Below the pieces are notes generated by a model. It was not told the DNA's origin. It did no database searches and saw nothing but the letters and a program-made list of their open reading frames with translations. Positions 7,331 to 14,885 of a stretch of 15,690 nucleotides of DNA are shown piece after piece (the stretch's first letter is position 1; each line of letters begins with the position of its first letter). Made by a program: the position numbers and the translations under genes. The DNA comes from an uncultured bacterium (GTDB lineage Bacteria > Cyanobacteriota > Vampirovibrionia > Gastranaerophilales > Gastranaerophilaceae), in NCBI GenBank assembly GCA_900554095.1, contig USGC01000021.1, forward strand, positions 1 through 15,690. The letters are read 5' to 3'.

Positions 7331-7675
7331 TTATTTTACAAAGGTGTTTTCGCATACAAATGCAGCATCTTTAATAGTAAGCCCCTCCTTTTTCACTCTA
7401 TGAGAAAGTGAATATCCCGGAACCGGAATTTGTTTCCATTCAACAGATTCAATTGGCTTTTCGGCTTTAACAAAAGAATCACTGATATTTGAGCTTAGCT
7501 TTCCAAATAAATTTTTCACACCTTCATAATCAGCGGCTACGCTTGGAGTATGACTGTGATTTACTCTATTAACAAGTTTGCTTGGCGCTTCATCCACAAC
7601 AATCCCTGCTGCTTTTAAGGCTGCTTCAGCAAATGCTTTTGGCATACCTAAATCTATTTTTTGAATTCCTGACAT
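7331..7675 (-). CDS. Unknown small soluble protein
   Basis: I do not recognise this 114-residue protein. A strong ribosome binding site, AAAGGAG, lies about six bases before its ATG, which supports real translation. It has no signal peptide or membrane segment. The N-terminal part (residues 12-28, AKAFAEAALKAAG-like) is an alanine-rich helix. The middle contains NRVNHSHTP (36-44), with two closely spaced histidines. The C-terminal part (78-113) looks like beta structure ending in AAFVCENTFVK, with the only cysteine near 108. It lies downstream of anmK on the same strand, 128 bases away, and converges with nnrD. A 19-base palindrome sits 41 bases before the start. Probably a lineage-specific gene; no function can be assigned. 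Confidence 0.7.
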   Translation of the reverse strand: MSGIQKIDLGMPKAFAEAALKAAGIVVDEAPSKLVNRVNHSHTPSVAADYEGVKNLFGKLSSNISDSFVKAEKPIESVEWKQIPVPGYSLSHRVKKEGLTIKDAAFVCENTFVK

Positions 7676-7715
7676 CTTTTTCTCCTTTAATTTTGGGGTA
7701 ACAAATAATATTTAC

Positions 7716-7734
7716 AGTTATATAATATATAACT
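7716..7734. promoter_or_regulatory. Perfect odd palindrome upstream of the small unknown gene
   Basis: AGTTATATAATATATAACT is a perfect inverted repeat with 9-base arms around one central base. It lies 41-59 bases before the start of the minus-strand gene at 7675 and contains TATAAT-like hexamers on both strands. This is where an operator overlapping a promoter would be expected. It is rich in A and T, where such symmetry is cheap, so a binding role is only suggested. Confidence 0.35.
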
Positions 7735-7803
7735 CCAAAAATATTTAATTGCTACCATGCGATACAAAGCGTTACAAATATTAATATAGCCCTAAAAGGT
7801 AAT

Positions 7804-8934
7804 TTAACAATTAGCCACCTTACCTAATACAATACGCGAATTTGCTCCGGTACACTCCGGAAGATTGTTAGGAATTCCATAATAAGTGCAATATCCTAAA
7901 AGCGCAAAAGCCATGACTTCTTTAAAATTATTGGATATTCCATAGCTTTCATGAGTTTTTAAATCAATATTTTTAGGCAAATAATGCCTCAAATACTTCA
8001 TTAAAGTCGGGTTATATGCTCCTCCACCCCCAATAACAACTTCATTAATATCAATTGCCGGATATACAAATCTTTCATAAGCTTGTGAAATAGATTTTGC
8101 AGTTAGTGCAGTCAGTGTTGCGATGATATCTTCAGGTTCTTTTGGTGCAAAACGCAGCGCATTTTCCACATAATATGATGAAAAATATTCTCGGCCTGTT
8201 GTTTTGGGCGGATTTTTGAAATAGTAATCGTCCTGCAAAAGACACTCAAGCCAGCTTTCGCTAATTGTACCTGAATTTGCGATTTCTCCGTCTATGTCAT
8301 AGGGTATATTAAAAAATTTATTCGCACAATAATCAATCATCATATTACCAGGCCCTGTGTCAAAGCCAAAAGTAGCATTTTCCCTGGATACGACTGTAAC
8401 ATTTGAAATTCCGCCTATATTTTGGATACAAAAATTCTTTTTCAATGGCTTAAACCATTTTTCATCAGCAAAACAAACAAGCGGTGCGCCTTGCCCACCA
8501 TTTGCGATATCAGCTTCTCGGAAGTTTGAAATAGTCATGCAGCCGGTTTCTCTAGCAATAACTGAGCTTTCTCCAATTTGCAGGGTGCTTTTCAGAGAAA
8601 TTCCATCGAGTTTTTCATCTTTTGGAAAGTGATAAATAGTTTGACCATGGCTTGAGATAAAATCCGGTTTTCCATGTTCTGAAATAATAACATTACATGC
8701 TTGGGCAAAACATTGTCCTATAGCAAAGTTCATCTGACAAACATCTTTAACTGAGGCATTATCTGCAAAAAGTTGAAAAAGTTTTGCTCTGATATGTTCC
8801 GGGTACTTGTAATTTATACCATGAATTAGTTTGCAGCTCAGATCCGGGAAGACTTCACATAGGCCGGCATCAATACTGTCGCAGGAAGTTCCTGACATAA
8901 GAGCTATTATTTTTTTAGGTTTTAATTCATTCAT
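7804..8934 (-). CDS. anmK: Anhydro-N-acetylmuramic acid kinase
   Basis: This 376-residue enzyme of the ASKHA fold phosphorylates and opens 1,6-anhydro-MurNAc released during wall turnover, giving MurNAc-6-phosphate for recycling. The N-terminal phosphate loop ALMSGTSCDSID (11-22) is clear, with Cys-Asp-Ser where most relatives have Leu-Asp-Gly. SSHGQTIYHFP (94-104), ADIANGGQGAPLV (141-153), NIGGISNVT (172-180) and FDTGPGNMMID (191-201) follow in order; Asp192 is the expected catalytic base. VVIGGGGAYN near residue 305 is the second nucleotide site. I chose MNELKPKK as start because it places the loop at the usual distance; an ATG ten codons upstream falls in a hairpin. Neither ATG has a clear ribosome binding site. 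The 376 residues match the family length. Confidence 0.93.
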   Translation of the reverse strand: MNELKPKKIIALMSGTSCDSIDAGLCEVFPDLSCKLIHGINYKYPEHIRAKLFQLFADNASVKDVCQMNFAIGQCFAQACNVIISEHGKPDFISSHGQTIYHFPKDEKLDGISLKSTLQIGESSVIARETGCMTISNFREADIANGGQGAPLVCFADEKWFKPLKKNFCIQNIGGISNVTVVSRENATFGFDTGPGNMMIDYCANKFFNIPYDIDGEIANSGTISESWLECLLQDDYYFKNPPKTTGREYFSSYYVENALRFAPKEPEDIIATLTALTAKSISQAYERFVYPAIDINEVVIGGGGAYNPTLMKYLRHYLPKNIDLKTHESYGISNNFKEVMAFALLGYCTYYGIPNNLPECTGANSRIVLGKVANC

Positions 8935-8950
8935 TTTAAAAATAATATAC

Positions 8951-8974
8951 AAAAAAGCTCGCATTTTCGCAAGC
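8951..8974 (-). terminator. Intrinsic terminator or attenuator hairpin just before anmK
   Basis: Read on the minus strand, GCTTGCG (8968-8974), loop AAAA and TGCGAGC (8957-8963) form a 7-bp stem with two G-U pairs, followed immediately by six T (8951-8956). This is the layout of a rho-independent terminator. It points toward anmK and stands only 16 bases before the chosen ATG at 8934. It could end a small RNA or attenuate anmK. Confidence 0.6.
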
Positions 8975-9138
8975 AGAAATTACAACTATTAACCCCAAAT
9001 ATCCTCTTAAATTTTAAAAACTTTTATAATCCTTTTTTTGTTAATTAAAAACAATATCCCTAATCTTTTCTCTACACCTCAATTAAAAACTTTTGCCATC
9101 ACCTCTTTTTCTTTAATGTTTAACTGTCTTCTCCCGTT

Positions 9139-9152
9139 GCTTGTTCCCAAGC
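9139..9152 (-). other. GNRA-tetraloop-like hairpin
   Basis: The minus strand reads GCTTG GGAA CAAGC: a perfect 5-bp stem capped by GGAA, which fits the stable GNRA loop rule. It lies in the purine-rich candidate RNA upstream of anmK. Confidence 0.45.
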
Positions 9153-9228
9153 TCCTCCGCCTTTTGTTCTGATAACCGTTAATTAATAACAGCTTTTTTT
9201 TTTAAGTTTTTTATTCTCTCCATCTTTT

Positions 9229-9257
9229 AATGTAAAACTAAGTTAAATTCTTGACAA
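9229..9257 (-). promoter_or_regulatory. Candidate minus-strand promoter upstream of anmK
   Basis: On the minus strand TTGTCA (9252-9257) and TACATT (9229-9234) are spaced by 17 bases, matching five and four of six consensus positions. Transcription would begin near 9222 and run through the hairpins to anmK. It overlaps a plus-strand TTGACA at 9251-9256, so two promoters may face away from one shared CTTGACAAG palindrome. Confidence 0.4.
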
Positions 9258-9279
9258 GTAAAAAAAAATTAATTATTTT
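9251..9279 (+). promoter_or_regulatory. Candidate plus-strand promoter, distal to the WYL genes
   Basis: A consensus TTGACA (9251-9256) is followed after 17 bases by TATTTT (9274-9279). A second consensus TTGACA at 9384-9389 has only a weak TTTTAT at the right distance. Either could give a longer WYL-operon transcript in addition to the proximal promoter. Confidence 0.3.
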
Positions 9280-9456
9280 TTACAATTGACCATGCCCCTG
9301 GATTTCGTAAGAAAAAATTCAAGTTCTTAAATCTTAATGAAGAAAATTTAATGAAATTACGTAAAGATTATGCTATTTTTTAATTGACAAAATAAAATTA
9401 GAAATTTTTTATTTTTTATAGTATAATCATGAAAAAAGATATAAAATTTTGTTCCC

Positions 9457-9485
9457 TTGTCTTTACAAACTAAGTATAGTATAAT
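9457..9485 (+). promoter_or_regulatory. Proximal promoter of the WYL-dnaE gene cluster
   Basis: TTGTCT (9457-9462) and a perfect TATAAT (9480-9485) are spaced by 17 bases. TATAGTATAAT here (9475-9485) is an exact repeat of 9417-9427. The predicted start near 9492 leaves a leader of about 12 bases before the ATG at 9504, with only a weak GGGA in it. Confidence 0.55.
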
Positions 9486-9503
9486 ATTTATCGGGATATC
9501 TAC

Positions 9504-10433
9504 ATGAAAGAATTTTTAAAAACAAATACAATAACTTACAATCTTATTTCCTTTACCGGGTTTAAGGCTCTTATTATATTTTCACTGCTTTTGGAATCGC
9601 CAAAATCATATGATGAAATAATAGATTATTTTGCTAACCATGATTACATAAAAGAAACGATATCTATTGATACAATTAGAGTTTACTTAAATTCTTTAAA
9701 AAGAATAGGATGCGTTATTACTAAAACCAAAAGATGCGAAGGCTCAAAGTATGTGCTTGTGTCTCATCCTTTTGAACTTACAATAGCGCCGGAACAAATA
9801 AAAAGTATTTCTAAAATTTATAAAACAATCTCAAGAACTATTGATATTGATGAATTGATTTTACTCGAGAAATTCTTCAGAAAGATTGCTAGTTACATTA
9901 AAAACCCTGAATTCACAGAAACTTTCAGCAAGATTTCCATTCTTACAGGTTTAGACATTGAGATGCTTGAAAACCTTTTACAATGCTGCAACAAAAAACA
10001 GCAGATTGTATTGAATTATAATTCACCGCGTTCCGGGCACAAAGAAATTGAAATTGTATGCGACAAATTAGGGTTTGAAAACAACAAACTTTATATTTAT
10101 GGAAATTGTCTTGATTACAGCGATTACGGATATTTCTTGGTAAGCCGAATCATTGATATTAAAGAAATTAAAAACAACAGCAAAAACTTTGATACAGAAG
10201 AAATTGTCGTCAAATACGAATTGCTCGCAAACCAGCAGGAAATTCAGCTTAACGATGATGAAAAACTTCTTGAAGTAAATAATAACAAAGTTTTAATAGA
10301 ATTAAAATCATCAAACAAATTCAGACTTAAACAAAGAATTCTGTCTTTGGGCAGCACATGCAAAGTAATTGAACCGGAAGAGTTAAAGCAGGAAATAATC
10401 GAAACTCTTAAGAGAATGAGACAGGAGTATTAG
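9504..10433 (+). CDS. WYL-domain transcriptional regulator, first of a tandem pair
   Basis: This 309-residue protein fits the HTH-WYL-WCX plan. Residues 20-85 look like a winged helix-turn-helix (SYDEIIDYF, then TIRVYLNSLKRIGCVI, the likely recognition helix and wing). A helical linker runs to about 160. The WYL core at 165-225 contains QQIVLNYNSPRSGHKEIEI and then KLYIYGNCLDYSDYGYFLVSRIIDIKEI split across 195-222; the W-Y-L signature itself is degenerate (KLYIYG). The C-terminal 80 residues form the extension. WYL proteins bind nucleic acid or other ligands through this domain and regulate transcription. The next gene is a divergent copy of the same plan two bases away, and dnaE follows. The pair recalls PafB/PafC, but orthology is not shown. 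Confidence 0.75.
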   Translation: MKEFLKTNTITYNLISFTGFKALIIFSLLLESPKSYDEIIDYFANHDYIKETISIDTIRVYLNSLKRIGCVITKTKRCEGSKYVLVSHPFELTIAPEQIKSISKIYKTISRTIDIDELILLEKFFRKIASYIKNPEFTETFSKISILTGLDIEMLENLLQCCNKKQQIVLNYNSPRSGHKEIEIVCDKLGFENNKLYIYGNCLDYSDYGYFLVSRIIDIKEIKNNSKNFDTEEIVVKYELLANQQEIQLNDDEKLLEVNNNKVLIELKSSNKFRLKQRILSLGSTCKVIEPEELKQEIIETLKRMRQEY

Positions 10434-10435
10434 GT

Positions 10436-11359
10436 ATGAAAAAGCTAAGCGAAAAATATAACGATTCTTGTATTAAAATATTTGATTTTCTAAAACTTTT
10501 ATCAAACGGAGAAGCGGATTACAAAGATGTTATTGATCTGTTTCAAAATAACGAAGAAACCAGTAAATCAGCAGCACACGTTATTCTTAATAAATACCTG
10601 AATACCCTTAAAGTATTTGGTATTAATATTGAAAAAGTTAAAAATAAATACTATCTTGAAAATTCGCCTTACTGCTTAAACTTCAATTCTGATGATGTAA
10701 AAGTAATAAGCCTTTTGAAAAGCTCTGTTAACATTCTGCCTAACGGAAAACAAAAAGAATATTTTGAAAAATTTCTAAATGATATTCAAGTTAGAATGAC
10801 ATCTGTTGCTAAAGATTTATTGAATGACAATAACAATGCCTCCAATCTTGATATTTCAGAATACTTCACCAAATATAGTGAGCTTATTTCAAAATGTGAA
10901 CAATACTGCTTTGAAAATCAAAAGCTTGAAGTGGTTTTCAAGCACGAAAACCAAGAGTACAAACTTATTTGTAATCCGCGTGAAGTAAATTATATCAGCA
11001 GGCGTGCATACTTTTGCGTATTTAACCATCTGAGCCGCCAGGTATTTGAAATTCCGATTGATTCAATTATTGATATCAAGCAATTTCCTACCATTTCTTC
11101 AAGTCCGGAAATTTCTACAACAGTTGTTTATCAAATAAGAAACAATCTCGCAAAGTCTTACAAACTTAAACAGTGGGAAAGTACTGACGGTAAATTTGAT
11201 GAAAACGGCTGGTTGTCCATTATAAACAACGACGAAAACTTTGACGTTTTAATAAAACGCCTAATGCGTTATGATTACGATTGCAGAATTGTTTCGCCTA
11301 AAAGTGTAAAAGACCGCATGCTCGCTATGCTGGATGATACTTTGAAAAATTATGCGTAA
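10436..11359 (+). CDS. WYL-domain transcriptional regulator, second of a tandem pair
   Basis: This 307-residue protein has the same plan as its upstream neighbour but low identity to it. An N-terminal helix-turn-helix lies at about 12-78 (IFDFLKLLSNGEADYKDVID, then AAHVILNKYLNTLKVFGINIEKV and the wing KYYLENSPY, each a separate element). The WYL core at about 163-217 contains LEVVFKHENQEYKL, NPREVNYISRRAYFCVFN and FEIPIDSIIDIKQF. The Trp of the motif is replaced (RAYF). The C-terminal extension ends in PKSVKDRMLAMLDDTL. AGGAG in the end of the first gene lies 8 bases before this ATG, and the two-base gap implies co-translation, which favours a heterodimer. It ends 51 bases before dnaE with no strong terminator, so read-through into dnaE is likely. 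Confidence 0.75.
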   Translation: MKKLSEKYNDSCIKIFDFLKLLSNGEADYKDVIDLFQNNEETSKSAAHVILNKYLNTLKVFGINIEKVKNKYYLENSPYCLNFNSDDVKVISLLKSSVNILPNGKQKEYFEKFLNDIQVRMTSVAKDLLNDNNNASNLDISEYFTKYSELISKCEQYCFENQKLEVVFKHENQEYKLICNPREVNYISRRAYFCVFNHLSRQVFEIPIDSIIDIKQFPTISSSPEISTTVVYQIRNNLAKSYKLKQWESTDGKFDENGWLSIINNDENFDVLIKRLMRYDYDCRIVSPKSVKDRMLAMLDDTLKNYA

Positions 11360-11389
11360 ACAAATTTAACATTAAAAGTTTTTTAATTC

Positions 11390-11414
11390 GGGGTGTGCTA
11401 ACATGTTTTTATGA
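11390..11414 (+). promoter_or_regulatory. Three-codon ORF overlapping the dnaE start
   Basis: ATG-TTT-TTA-TGA at 11403-11414 encodes Met-Phe-Leu and stops across the dnaE start in ATGA (11411-11414). GGGGTG at 11390-11395 is well spaced for the ATG at 11403 but too far from the dnaE ATG. Ribosomes may enter at the mini-ORF and restart at dnaE. An extended -10-like TGCTAACAT (11396-11404) overlaps, which would instead give leaderless dnaE mRNA. Confidence 0.35.
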
Positions 11415-14400
11415 GCACTCCATATGTACCATTACATTTACACAGTGAATACTCGCTTCTTGACGGCGCAATTAAAGTGAAACCGCTTTTAGAATTTGCG
11501 AAAGAAAATAACATGCCAGCCGTTGCAATTACGGATCACGGCGTTATGTATTCTGCAATTGAATTCTACAGAACCGCCAAAGAAATGGGCATGAAAGCTA
11601 TTATCGGCTGTGAATTTTACATGCATGACGGCGATATACATGAAAAAAATGCTTCACACAATCCATTATATCACTTGGTTTTGCTTGCAAAAGACAAAAC
11701 AGGGTATATGAATTTAGTCAAATTAGTTTCAATCGCACACTGTGAAGGCATGTATTACAAGCCAAGAATTAACATGGAGCTTTTAGAAAAGTACTCAGAA
11801 GGCCTAATCTGCTCATCTGCTTGTCTTGGCGGCGAAGTTCTTCAGTACTTATTAAAAAAAGATTACGACGGCGCTAAAGCGGCGGCCCTTAGATTCCAAA
11901 AAATATTCGGCGAAGATTACTATATTGAACTTCAAGACCACGGACTTGAAGAACAAAAACGCACCAACCCTGATTTGATAAAAATCGCAAACGAAATTGG
12001 TGCAAAAATGATTATTACAAATGACTCGCACTATTTAAGAAAAGAAGACGCAGACTGGCATGACACTCTTTTATGCCTGCAAACAAATGCTTTAAAAAAT
12101 GAAGAAAACAGATTTCATTTTCCAAACAACGAGTTTTACGTTAAAACCGCCGAAGAACTCCGGGACTCATTTAAATGGCTTGATAAGGAGATATTTGATG
12201 AGTGTATTAAAAACACAGTTGAAATTGCAGACAAATGCCATTTAATTCTTGAAATGGGCAAAAGCCCTCTTCCTCATTATGAAGTACCAGCAGGATACAC
12301 TGTAGAAAGTTACCTTGACTACATTGTTCACGAAGGTTTAAAAGAACGTTACGGAGAAGTTATCCCCAAAGAAATTGAAGAACGTGTCCGCTACGAACTC
12401 GGAATTATTGAACAAATGGGATTTTCGGCATACTTCTTAATTACGTGGGATTTTGTTCACTTTGCAAAAACAAACGGTATTCCAGTAGGCCCGGGCAGAG
12501 GCTCCGCAGCAGGTTCGGTCGTTGCGTATGCCCTGAAAATCACAGAACTCGACCCTATTCGCCACCATCTCTTGTTTGAAAGATTTCTAAACCCTGAAAG
12601 ATATTCAATGCCCGATGTCGATATTGACTTTTGCATTGAACGCCGCGGTGAAGTAATTGATTACGTTGCGCGCAAATATGGCGAAGACAAGGTTTGTCAG
12701 ATTATTACCTTTGGAACTTACGCTGCTAAAGCCGCAATGAAAGGTGTTGCACGAGTATTTGATATACCTTATGCGCGAAGCAATCAGTTGGCATCACTAA
12801 TACCATCAGAACCTAAAACTCATATTGATGATGCTCTTCAGCCGGGCATGGAATTAAAAAAACTTTACGATGAAGATCCGGAAGTTAAGCGGCTTGTCGA
12901 TATGTCAAAGGCAATTGAAGGGATTAAAAACAACACAGGTACGCACGCAGCAGGTGTTATTATTGCTCACAAACCTTTAAACGAAATTGTGCCTGTTCAG
13001 CCTTCAAAAGACGGCATTATAGTAACTGAATACCCAATGGCGGATTTGGAAAAACTTGGTCTTTTGAAAATGGACTTTTTAGGTTTAAGAAACCTCACAA
13101 TGATTCACAAGACCATGAAGCTCATTAAGCAAAGACAAGGAATTGAATTTGATGTAGACAGAATACCTCTTGATGATAAGCCTACTTATGACATGCTTAT
13201 AGCAGGCGATACGGACGGGGTATTCCAGTTAGAATCATCCGGGATGAAAAAGCTTGTTAAAGATTTAAAGCCGGACGTATTTGAAGATTTAGGCGCACTG
13301 GTTGCGCTTTTCCGCCCGGGCCCGCTTGAATCCGGCATGGTTACAGACTTCGTTGAACGGAAACACGGCCGTCAGGAAATTAAATACGCTCACCCGCTTT
13401 TAGAACCCGTACTAAAAGACACCTATGGAACTATTGTATATCAAGAACAAATTATGCAGGTATTCCAGGTTTTGGCCGACTACACACTCGGTCAAGCAGA
13501 CATGGTTCGCCGTATGATGGGTAAGAAAAAGCTTGATGAAATGGCTCAGCAAAAAGGTAAATTTATTGAAGGTGCAGCGCGTCATGGCATGGAATCAAAA
13601 GACGCAGCAGCACTTTTTGAACAAATTGAAAAGTTTGCTTCATACTGTTTTAACAGGTCGCACTCGGCAGCTTATGCGTTTGTTGCATACCAGACGGCCT
13701 ACTTAAAATGCCATTATCCTGTTGAATACCTTGCGTCCCTTTTAACATCTGTATCAGGCGATCAGGACAAAACTCAATTATACATTGAAGAAGCTCTTAA
13801 AAAAGGCATTAAGGTCATGGCCCCTGACATCAATAAATCTTTCGCAGAATTCACGCCTGACGAAGGAAATATTAGATTTGGACTTGCGTCTATCAAGCAA
13901 GTCGGTGAAGCAGTTGTTGAAGCAATTATACAAGAACGCGAAGCCAACGGGGAATTTAAATCCATCTATGACTACTGTAAGCGCTTAGACAGCAAATGCT
14001 GTAATAAAAAGACTTTAGAAGGTCTTATTAAGGCCGGGGCCTTCTCCAACATAGAAAAAAGCCGCAAGCAACTGTGGGATAATATTGATTACATCACAGC
14101 AACAGCCTCAAAAGAAGCCAAAGCAAAAGAAAGCGGCCAAGGCTCCTTATTTGATTTGCTCGGAAATGCTGAAGAAGTTGAGGATGCAAAATTTAAACTC
14201 GCCGGCTCAGATGAAGAATATGATCAAAGACAGTTACAGATATTTGAAAAAGAATTTTTAGGATTTTACGTTACGAGCCACCCGCTTTCAACAATCAGGG
14301 ACAAATTGCCTTTCTTAATGACGCATAAAATCTCTGAAATACCTGAACTACCAAATGACAAAGTTGTAACAATCTGCGGACTTATCACTGCAACAAAACA

Positions 14401-14884
14401 AATCCCAACCAAAAAAGATCCGTCTAAATTCATACGATTTGTATCAATTGAAGATTTGAGCGGAAAAATCGAGGTTATTTGTTTCAACAGACAAATCCAA
14501 GAATACGGAAGTTATCTTGAAGCAGAACAGCGGGTTATTATATCCGGCAAAGTCAGCCGAAGAGGTGAAGACGAACCGCCCGTGCTTTTGGTTGAATCTG
14601 TAAAACCTGTTGACAATTCAAATATATTTACTCTTGAATTGAAGGATGATTTTAAATTTGAAGAATTGGTGTTTATGAAAAACATGCTCTGCGAACATTC
14701 CGGCTCTGACCCTTTGATGTTAAAAGTCAGAGACGAACTGGGTGAAGTCAAAATTTTATCAGCGTCAATGTTCTGGGTTAATTCCACCAATTCTCTTGTT
14801 GACAGATTAAAACAAAATTTCCACGACAGGATTGATGTAAAAATAAAATCTTTAGACAGCAATCTGGCAGAAGTTGAAGCTTAA
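11411..14884 (+). CDS. dnaE: DNA polymerase III alpha subunit
   Basis: This 1157-residue protein is a complete DnaE-type replicative polymerase. The PHP domain opens with LHLHSEYSLLDG (His9, His11) and continues with AITDHG (39-44), GCEFYM (66-71) and NDSHYL (204-209). The palm has PGRGSAAGSVVAY (361-373) and the catalytic acids Asp402 and Asp404 in MPDVDIDF, plus Asp555 in KMDFLGLR. FQLESSGMKKL (605-615) and ALFRPGPLESGMV (632-644) match the fingers region. QGSLFDLL at 910-917 is a clear sliding-clamp binding motif, followed by an OB fold at about 983-1070. No separate 3'-5' exonuclease domain is inserted, so it is DnaE and not PolC. The protein is unsplit and intein-free. It follows two WYL genes and converges with the pilin gene one base away. 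Confidence 0.97.
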   Translation: MSTPYVPLHLHSEYSLLDGAIKVKPLLEFAKENNMPAVAITDHGVMYSAIEFYRTAKEMGMKAIIGCEFYMHDGDIHEKNASHNPLYHLVLLAKDKTGYMNLVKLVSIAHCEGMYYKPRINMELLEKYSEGLICSSACLGGEVLQYLLKKDYDGAKAAALRFQKIFGEDYYIELQDHGLEEQKRTNPDLIKIANEIGAKMIITNDSHYLRKEDADWHDTLLCLQTNALKNEENRFHFPNNEFYVKTAEELRDSFKWLDKEIFDECIKNTVEIADKCHLILEMGKSPLPHYEVPAGYTVESYLDYIVHEGLKERYGEVIPKEIEERVRYELGIIEQMGFSAYFLITWDFVHFAKTNGIPVGPGRGSAAGSVVAYALKITELDPIRHHLLFERFLNPERYSMPDVDIDFCIERRGEVIDYVARKYGEDKVCQIITFGTYAAKAAMKGVARVFDIPYARSNQLASLIPSEPKTHIDDALQPGMELKKLYDEDPEVKRLVDMSKAIEGIKNNTGTHAAGVIIAHKPLNEIVPVQPSKDGIIVTEYPMADLEKLGLLKMDFLGLRNLTMIHKTMKLIKQRQGIEFDVDRIPLDDKPTYDMLIAGDTDGVFQLESSGMKKLVKDLKPDVFEDLGALVALFRPGPLESGMVTDFVERKHGRQEIKYAHPLLEPVLKDTYGTIVYQEQIMQVFQVLADYTLGQADMVRRMMGKKKLDEMAQQKGKFIEGAARHGMESKDAAALFEQIEKFASYCFNRSHSAAYAFVAYQTAYLKCHYPVEYLASLLTSVSGDQDKTQLYIEEALKKGIKVMAPDINKSFAEFTPDEGNIRFGLASIKQVGEAVVEAIIQEREANGEFKSIYDYCKRLDSKCCNKKTLEGLIKAGAFSNIEKSRKQLWDNIDYITATASKEAKAKESGQGSLFDLLGNAEEVEDAKFKLAGSDEEYDQRQLQIFEKEFLGFYVTSHPLSTIRDKLPFLMTHKISEIPELPNDKVVTICGLITATKQIPTKKDPSKFIRFVSIEDLSGKIEVICFNRQIQEYGSYLEAEQRVIISGKVSRRGEDEPPVLLVESVKPVDNSNIFTLELKDDFKFEELVFMKNMLCEHSGSDPLMLKVRDELGEVKILSASMFWVNSTNSLVDRLKQNFHDRIDVKIKSLDSNLAEVEA

Positions 14885-14885
14885 G

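Larger units (their letters stand above)
8951..9222 (-). ncRNA. Candidate small RNA or anmK leader, purine-rich
   Basis: The 569-base gap between anmK and the WYL genes (8935-9503) has no convincing gene. Its anmK-side half is strongly pyrimidine-rich on the plus strand, so a minus-strand RNA would be purine-rich. A promoter-like pair lies at 9229-9257 and a terminator-like hairpin at 8951-8974, bracketing about 270 bases. Inside, 9139-9152 gives GCUUG-GGAA-CAAGC, a 5-bp stem with a GNRA-type tetraloop, flanked by GGCGGAGGA and AACGGGAGAAG. Its CAAGCA (9138-9143) could instead pair with UGCUUG of the terminator stem (8970-8975). I recognise no known RNA class. It could also be a decayed gene. 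Confidence 0.35.

Noticed and set aside
8935..8964. Upstream ATG extending anmK by ten codons.
   Set aside because: The extension is hydrophobic, encoded by the terminator hairpin and its T run, and absent from the usual start of the family.
9079..9150. Minus-strand 23-codon ORF with TTG start behind GGAGG in the anmK leader.
   Set aside because: The spacing from GGAGG is only three bases, the start is non-ATG and it overlaps the GNRA hairpin; the G-rich site is better explained by general purine bias.
9292..9330. 12-codon ORF MPLDFVRKNSSS downstream of a TTGACA site.
   Set aside because: Too short, no ribosome binding site and no other support.
9429..9473. 14-codon ORF (MKKDIKFCSLVFTN) just before the first WYL gene, as a leader peptide.
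   Set aside because: It has no ribosome binding site, and the only good -10 element upstream lies two bases before its ATG, so transcription would begin inside it.
11371..11387. Inverted repeat ATTAAAA-GTT-TTTTAAT between the WYL genes and dnaE as a terminator.
   Set aside because: The stem is made only of A-T pairs and would be too weak to stop transcription.
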